A model generated the notes under the pieces. The model had not been told where the DNA came from. It did no database searches and was given only the letters and a program-made list of their open reading frames with translations. 64,000 nucleotides of DNA from assembly GCA_949126835.1 (NCBI GenBank), contig OX421493.1:58637898-58701897 (forward strand), in the 5' to 3' direction. How positions within the stretch are numbered: the stretch's first letter is position 1; the number at the start of each line of letters is the position of its first letter. Below, in pieces: positions 58,820-64,000 of this stretch. The translations under genes were made by a program, and so were the position numbers. The DNA comes from Anisus vortex (Eukaryota > Mollusca > Gastropoda > Planorbidae).

Positions 58820-58920
58820 CAGTGGCGTACCGAGGGGGGGGGTTGCAGGGATGCGGAACGCACCGGGTGACACCCTCTCAGGGTGTGACACCCGAATGAA
58901 AAAAAAAAAGAATATTATTT
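58820..58920 (+). mobile_element. hAT-like terminus
   Basis: CAGTGGCGTACCGAGGGGGG followed by GGTGACACCCTCTCAGGGTGTGACACCC (a small hairpin). CAGTGGCGTA is a common hAT end. The inverse GAATACGCCACTG occurs at 62321-62333, but the flanks do not form a clear 8-bp duplication. Confidence 0.5.
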
Positions 58921-58999
58921 TTTTTAAACTTTACAATGATTCTACAAGGTAATTCCCAATGGTTAGAAAATAATGCGTTCATGGATGGTTTACTCACTT

Positions 59000-60650
59000 G
59001 TCAGTGAGAAATTATACTGTTTTTGCTGCAGATTGTGTGCTGTTGATGTTACCGAAACAACATCTAAATTCGTTATTGTGGTGGAAACTGAGTCCAAAAC
59101 TACATAATTATGAGACATCTGAAGAGCACCAATGTTGCTTTGAAAAATCTAAAAAAATTGGCAGCAGGACTTAAGCTTCATAAGGCAATTGATGCCGAAA
59201 GTTTTCCCCTAATGGATAGGGAGAAGAAAAAGTGGAGGGATATCCTACACAGGTTGCTAGATATTAATTGTTTCTTGCGAAGCAAAATCTGGCATTTCAA
59301 GATCACAACGATGATGAATCCTCGTTGAATAAAGCAAACATTCTTGAGATTGTTGAGATGCTTTCCAAATATCACCCAGTTCTGGAAGAGCACCTAATGA
59401 GACTAAAGATAAGTACGTGTACATGGAAAGCATCGGTATATTATATATGACCAAAATTCAAAATGAATTTATAAATGTACTGGCCAACCATGCAAAGCAA
59501 AATCTTGTTATGGGTATTAAGGTTGCAAGGTATTTAGGAATTATGTTTGACAGCACACCTGATATATCACACAATGACCAAATGTCCGAAGTGATCAGAT
59601 ATGTGAAAATCTACAGAGGGAAAGTTGAAGTGAGGGAAATGTTTCATCGATTTTGTTTTCTTTTTAGGGGGGAAATATGCTGACAATCTCAGTTCTGACA
59701 TTCTTAAAGATCTCAATGGTGATGGACTTGATATAATGATGTGCAGAGCTCAACGTTACGATAAGGCTGCCACAATGTCCGGAATCCAATGAGGTAATCA
59801 AGCCATTTTGAAAAGAAAGGACAAGAAAGCTATTTTTAATGGATGTGTAGGCCATTCCCTTAACTTGTGTGGTCAGCACTCCATCTGCCGAAAATACTTC
59901 ATGTGTAATATTTTTTGTTACACTTGAGAGAATGTTTTCCTTCTTTGCTGCTTCCACTCATCGGTGGGATGTTTTAATTGAACACACTGAAGTGTCATTG
60001 AAAAGGTTATCTACGACACGTTGCTGTTAAACCAGTGAATATAAGTTTGATGAATGTATTACGGTGATTGAAGGTGTATGTGATCATAGTGAAAATTTTG
60101 GACACAAGAGGTACAGTACTTTTACATGCTGTCTGTGATTTCACGTTTATCTGCTACCTTAACCTTTGGACTGATATGCTTGAAGAAGTTAATCTTGCAC
60201 TGCAGTACGTGCAGACTAAGGACTTAACTCTTGATAACGTGTTGACCAAGTTAGTCACCTTATTATTGTTTTTGCACGAAAAGCGGAGTCAATTAGTGGA
60301 GCATGCTATTGAACAATCACTTATAAAATTATACCAACTTGGGATTTCGGTAGAGAGAAGATTAAGATTCAAGAAGAGAATGCACGGGAAAAAAAAAAGA
60401 TATTCTGGAATTTCTATACGAGAAGAAAGCAGTAGGGAGATACTAGAGTGTATTGATCGTTTTCATTATGTACTCCAGATCAACAGCGTTTAAGGAAGTT
60501 GCAGATATGTTTGAGGCTGTTCAGCCTAAGATTCTACTGTTAGCAAGTGAAGAAGAGTTATTGGTGCCCGTTCCCAAATAAACCTCTTTCTACGATTATC
60601 TATCAGAAAATGAGCTTTTAAAAGAAATACCACGGCTTAGACGACGAATT
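59000..60650 (+). pseudogene. ZMYM1-like hAT transposase, multiply frameshifted
   Basis: Consecutive plus-strand pieces keep the order of an hAT (ZMYM1/DUF4371-type) transposase: GLKLHKAIDAESFPLMDREK, NILEIVEMLSKYHPVLEEHL, YMTKIQNEFINVLANHAKQN, GIMFDSTPDISHNDQMSEVI, then DIMMCRAQRYDKAATMSGIQ and NGCVGHSLNLCGQHS. The last part (60068-60640) is ENELLKEIPRLRR-like. At least five frameshifts or stops. The C-terminal dimerisation block is missing and the frame runs into a minisatellite. Confidence 0.85.
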
Positions 60651-60654
60651 ATGT

Positions 60655-60970
60655 GTTGTTGATTTCTGTGTAGTTGATTTCTGTGTTGTTGATTTATGTG
60701 TGGTTGATTCAAGTGTTGTTCATTTCTGTGTAGTTGGTTTCTGTGTTGTTGATTTATGTGTGGTTGATTCAAGTGTTGTTGATTTCTGTGTAGTTGATTT
60801 ATGTGTTGTTGATTGATGTGTGGTTGATTTAAGTGTTGTTGATTTCTGTGTTGTTGATTTCTCTGTTTTTGATTTATGTGTGGTTGATTCAAGTGTTGTT
60901 GATTTCTGTGTTGTTGATTTCTCTGTTTTTGATTTATGTGTGGTTGATTAATGTGTTGTTGATTTCTGCA
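60655..60970 (+). repeat. 18/54-bp minisatellite (TGTTGATTTCTGTGT)
   Basis: Units such as GTGTTGTTGATTTCTGTGTA and GTGTGGTTGATTCAAGTGTT alternate. The minus strand reads as an artificial Asn-Gln-His repeat. Confidence 0.9.
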
Positions 60971-62400
60971 AAGCGACCAGTGATATTGTACAAAAGTTCG
61001 AGCATTAAATTATTCTTTCAAAAAAATACCCGAGTGGCTTGAATGATTATCACTGTGAACAAGATCCTAAACAGTGTATGGTATGGGATGTTTTGAATAT
61101 AATTATATGCGATATATTACACACCACCAATGAAATGGGGTGCACGTAAAAACTGTGCCCGAAGTTGATGTTGTTTTTGTGTCAACCTACCCTTAACGTT
61201 ATTCTAATGTAAAGGGCTTAAAATTTTCTAAGTACAATTAACTCCATAAGACAGGTATAATAATAGTTTCATTACAACAATGTGTTGTGATGTATGAATA
61301 GCGGATCACTCTATGTCTCACATTTATCTTGTACAATGTTCTATATTTTTACATTTTTATTGCATATGTCGTAGAGGGTAAAGCACTAAAACTAAACTAT
61401 ATAATTTGAAAAGGACAGTCTGGAAACACTTTTTTAAAGGACACTATTGTTTCTGAATCTACCCAGCCATAATGTACTATTTGATATATCTAGCTGCCGC
61501 GTCTACACTTTGATCATAAAATGTAATTATGTAAACTCAGCCTCAGCTTTTGTGTCCTATTTATGATTGTGGGGGCCCTGTTCCCAAATTTATGTGGGGG
61601 CCCCTATTGGCCCCGCAACTGCCTTCCGCCATTGATGTGTTAGCCTATGGACAGTGTTGTTGATGCTGTATGATAACCATTACCGGTAACCCACTATGTC
61701 TGACTCTGGCTGTCGATTTGACGAACACATTAGCATTTCACTTCATTTAACTTCATTTACTCGTTTGAAAACTCATACATGAACAACCATGTAGGCCAAC
61801 AGTCTGACAGTTAACAATCAAATGTGATTTCTAATTAACAGTAGATCTATTTGTTGCAATATTTTCTAATTCAGTTCAGTCTCTGACTCTGACAGTTACA
61901 TGCCTCGCTACAGTCTTTTTTTTTACTTCTGTTTTATTTCATGTTTGTGTGTATGTTATATTTTTGTTTAAATATTTTTTTTTTCTTTTTGAATTGCATT
62001 AGTTGTGCAGTGATTTCATTCAATACTTGCTTACCCATAATTTATATTAATTCATCCCCTACATTAGAAAACCGGTAGTTATTGTGTCCAATTCTTCGAT
62101 TGCCATGTTTTGTAATGTGTCCATCTAGAAAATCATCATACTTTGCTATCAAATTTGAGAAACAATAATGCTCAAACCGAAAATTGGAATATCCAGTATC
62201 CACGTGAATAAGCACGAGTTATTACATACGTTTACAACCCAGAAAAGACTGAAAAAAATTGGGGGGGGGGGGTGCGGGAGGCCGGAGTCCCCTGTTTCAT
62301 TAGAACATGTGGAACATGCCTGAATACGCCACTGCCTATCCATGCAATTTGAACTATACTTCCTAGAACATATGCCGTTTAAAATAAATCTCTTTATGAC
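60971..62400. other. AT-rich DNA with transposon termini
   Basis: No gene seen. Contains a GGGGGCCC pair near 61570-61605, and a G-run plus hAT-like end (GAATACGCCACTG) at 62262-62333. Confidence 0.5.
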
Positions 62401-62539
62401 ACATTTTAATAGACTCAACTAATGGTACAGTCATAGTTAAGAAACGGATGTTGAACTTTAACAAACAATTCGTTGACAAAGTTAACTAGCGGATAATTAC
62501 AACTTAAAAGAATAACACTAGATCTAACACTAATACTTA

Positions 62540-62735
62540 GATCACTAAACCTAGAGACACTAGAGGAAAGAAGAGCAAAGAATAAAGTTGTAATTATACA
62601 AAAGGCATTAGTTTCTAATTTAGAAATACTATACAAAAAGTATCTCTTTCGATACTGTTTCGATATAAGGAGAAAAACACTTTCCTTATTCAAAGTAAAA
62701 CAGTACAATGCAAATACTCCACGATTGTAATAATA
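62540..62735 (+). mobile_element. CR1/Jockey-like LINE C-terminal fragment
   Basis: Plus strand reads NLETLEERRAKNKVVIIQKA, parallel to NLETLEDRRAKSKVVIIHKA in the LINE at 40644-43304, then a divergent end (YNANTPR). Confidence 0.75.
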
Positions 62736-63049
62736 ATAACTCTCCTTGTCAGCAAATGAATTACTTTATTATACAGTAATATATTAACACAGAACTAGAG
62801 ATAATACTACATAACAGTAAATAGAAATCTTCTATAAATATATTAAAAGTAAACTCTTAGAACTATTTAAACATCCATCTTTCACTACTCTTCCTTTTAC
62901 TCCACTGACTTGTCTTCGGTCCCACAAAACCCATGAATTCTTAAGTCAGCTGTTAGCGATATGTTACAAGTTTATCATTTTGTTTTACATAGTACAACTC
63001 ATAGTAATTGGATATAGTTTATAGTTTTATATCGAATTATAAATAATTT
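62736..63049. other. Short gap
   Basis: AT-rich, nothing recognised. Confidence 0.5.
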
Positions 63050-63460
63050 ATTGATTAAGATGATGCCTGTCCATCTGATTCGATGAGGACCATCCATTGT
63101 CAGAGTCAGGGTTTATGTGGGTCCAGAGAGATGGCTGATGAGGCCTATTCTTGCCTGAAAGTGTTGGCGGCAGTCGGAGCACGAGTGCGAGGCTAGATGA
63201 CCAGTGGTAGCGGAGCTGTCTTTGCTGGACTTTCTGAGACGTCGTTTTACAATTGCGACCTTTCGCTTTGTGTCTTTGTGAGCTGCTTCTCCAGTGAAGG
63301 TCTTGTTGAGCCAAAAGAATCGGTCCTCGGCCAGGAATTCCAAGTTGTTTGCATCAATTTCAAAGTGTTTTAGGGAGGCCTTCAGGGTGTCCTCGTTTTG
63401 TCCATCTCGCGAGCGCTTTCTTGCGACTAGTGATATCGAATTAGAAATAGTATACAATAC
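63050..63460 (-). mobile_element. LINE C-terminal fragment with zinc-finger tail
   Basis: Minus strand: GQNEDTLKASLKHFEIDANN, RKVAIVKRRLRKSSKD and the zinc-finger-like CSDCRQHFQARIGLISHLSG, the same tail class as the LINE at 24160-24770. 5'-truncated; GC-rich against its flanks. Confidence 0.8.
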
Positions 63461-63884
63461 AGTGACTGAGTCACTGGGAACAAAAGTTTGAGAAAGGCTG
63501 ATTTAAATAAACATCAAAATTTTGAGTGTAGTGCACTTTATGGACCTGAAATGAACTATTATCTGGTCTAATTGATTGGGAAAACCAATATTGTAACAAT
63601 CATTGTACCACGTGTTGCTATTACGTTGATATCAAATAAATAGCTGTAGCTACTAGAAAATATATGTTTCTTTTATATTCTTTGCGTGAATATTTTTACA
63701 AGCAAAATATTAGCAGATACAAATTCAGCTCAAGGTACCAATATTTTGTTATGAATAGCGCTATATAAATATGTAATGTGTAGCCTGTAAATTATATTGA
63801 CGTAAGTGGCCATTAAACAAATATTCGAAAGAGAAAAGGACTACTAAAATACTTAAGAGGCTATTTTCTTTTAAAGACCAAGTG

Positions 63885-64000
63885 AAGAGGTTTTTTTCAA
63901 AGGAACGAGATTTGAAATAGCCTCATACGGCAGTGACGTATCACAAGGGAAATAAATAAATAAAAATAGACGCTATAAATCTATATTTAACCATTTTGTT
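63885..64000 (+). mobile_element. MITE, AGACCAAGTGAAGAGC family, copy 2 (cut by window edge)
   Basis: AGACCAAGTGAAGAGGTTTT and ACGAGATTTGAAATAGCCTC match the left part of the MITE at 38471-38884. The right end is beyond the window. Confidence 0.85.

Noticed and set aside
60596..60892. Asn-Gln-His repeat protein on the minus strand
   Set aside because: It is a frame through a TGTTGATT minisatellite with no start context or conserved flank.
58820..62333. One 3.5-kb hAT element bounded by CAGTGGCGTA and TACGCCACTG
   Set aside because: The ends pair over 10 bp, but the flanks CATCCATT and CCTATCCA are not a clean 8-bp duplication, so two separate elements are equally likely.

Overview
The window is AT-rich, intron-rich eukaryotic DNA crowded with transposable elements. 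The host genes are multi-exon genes for EGF / F5/8-type (fucolectin-like) receptor proteins with uniform phase-1 introns. LINEs with C-terminal RNase H (nimbus / I-like type), tRNA-derived SINEs, and hAT, piggyBac-like and Ty3/gypsy elements are interleaved with them. This mix fits a lophotrochozoan, most likely a mollusc (bivalve or gastropod). The species is inference only.

Host genes, all on the minus strand. Gene A (32013 down to 2020) is assembled here from 12 exons with an exact open frame of 1998 nt (665 aa): signal peptide, one EGF module, two galactose-binding-like (F5/8C / fucolectin) modules of two exons each, five EGF modules, one membrane helix and a 71-residue tail with five tyrosines. 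Exon 8 carries a destroyed splice donor (TTAAGT where GTAAGT is expected), so the full-length product is uncertain. Gene B (53872 to 51635) is the 3' half of a paralogue: two EGF exons and a TM/tail exon, with the two EGF exon types in the opposite order to gene A. Gene C (58465 to 57263) is the last two exons of an unrecognised, probably secreted, Cys-containing helical protein. No complete gene lies on the plus strand.

Mobile DNA, left to right: a retroelement-like ORF with amino-acid repeats at the left edge (1-656); a TIR element (2954-3248); a solo LTR (4256-4858); LINE and SINE remnants in gene A introns (5.4-8.4, 12.5, 15.5-17.2, 18.9 kb); a piggyBac-like element with TTAA target duplication (20009-21373); an hAT element with a perfect 8-bp duplication (22970-25168), itself split by a LINE; TIR elements at 28.4, 36.0 and 38.5 kb; and a nested block at 38942-49173. 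In that block a 9.5-kb LTR retrotransposon (LTRs 39555-40230 and 48389-49064) sits inside a TIR element and contains a LINE. To the right follow a LINE plus solo LTR (54.7-56.6 kb), a decayed ZMYM1-like hAT transposase (59.0-60.6 kb), a minisatellite, and more LINE fragments.

The most unusual items are: the LTR retrotransposon whose pol order is protease-integrase-reverse transcriptase (Gmr1-like, opposite to ordinary Ty3/gypsy), with RT/RNase H deleted; the lost donor in gene A exon 8; a 30-bp minisatellite at gene B that multiplies a 3' splice site; and a TA-flanked element filled with repeated GTATCAACTTGCCCC boxes.
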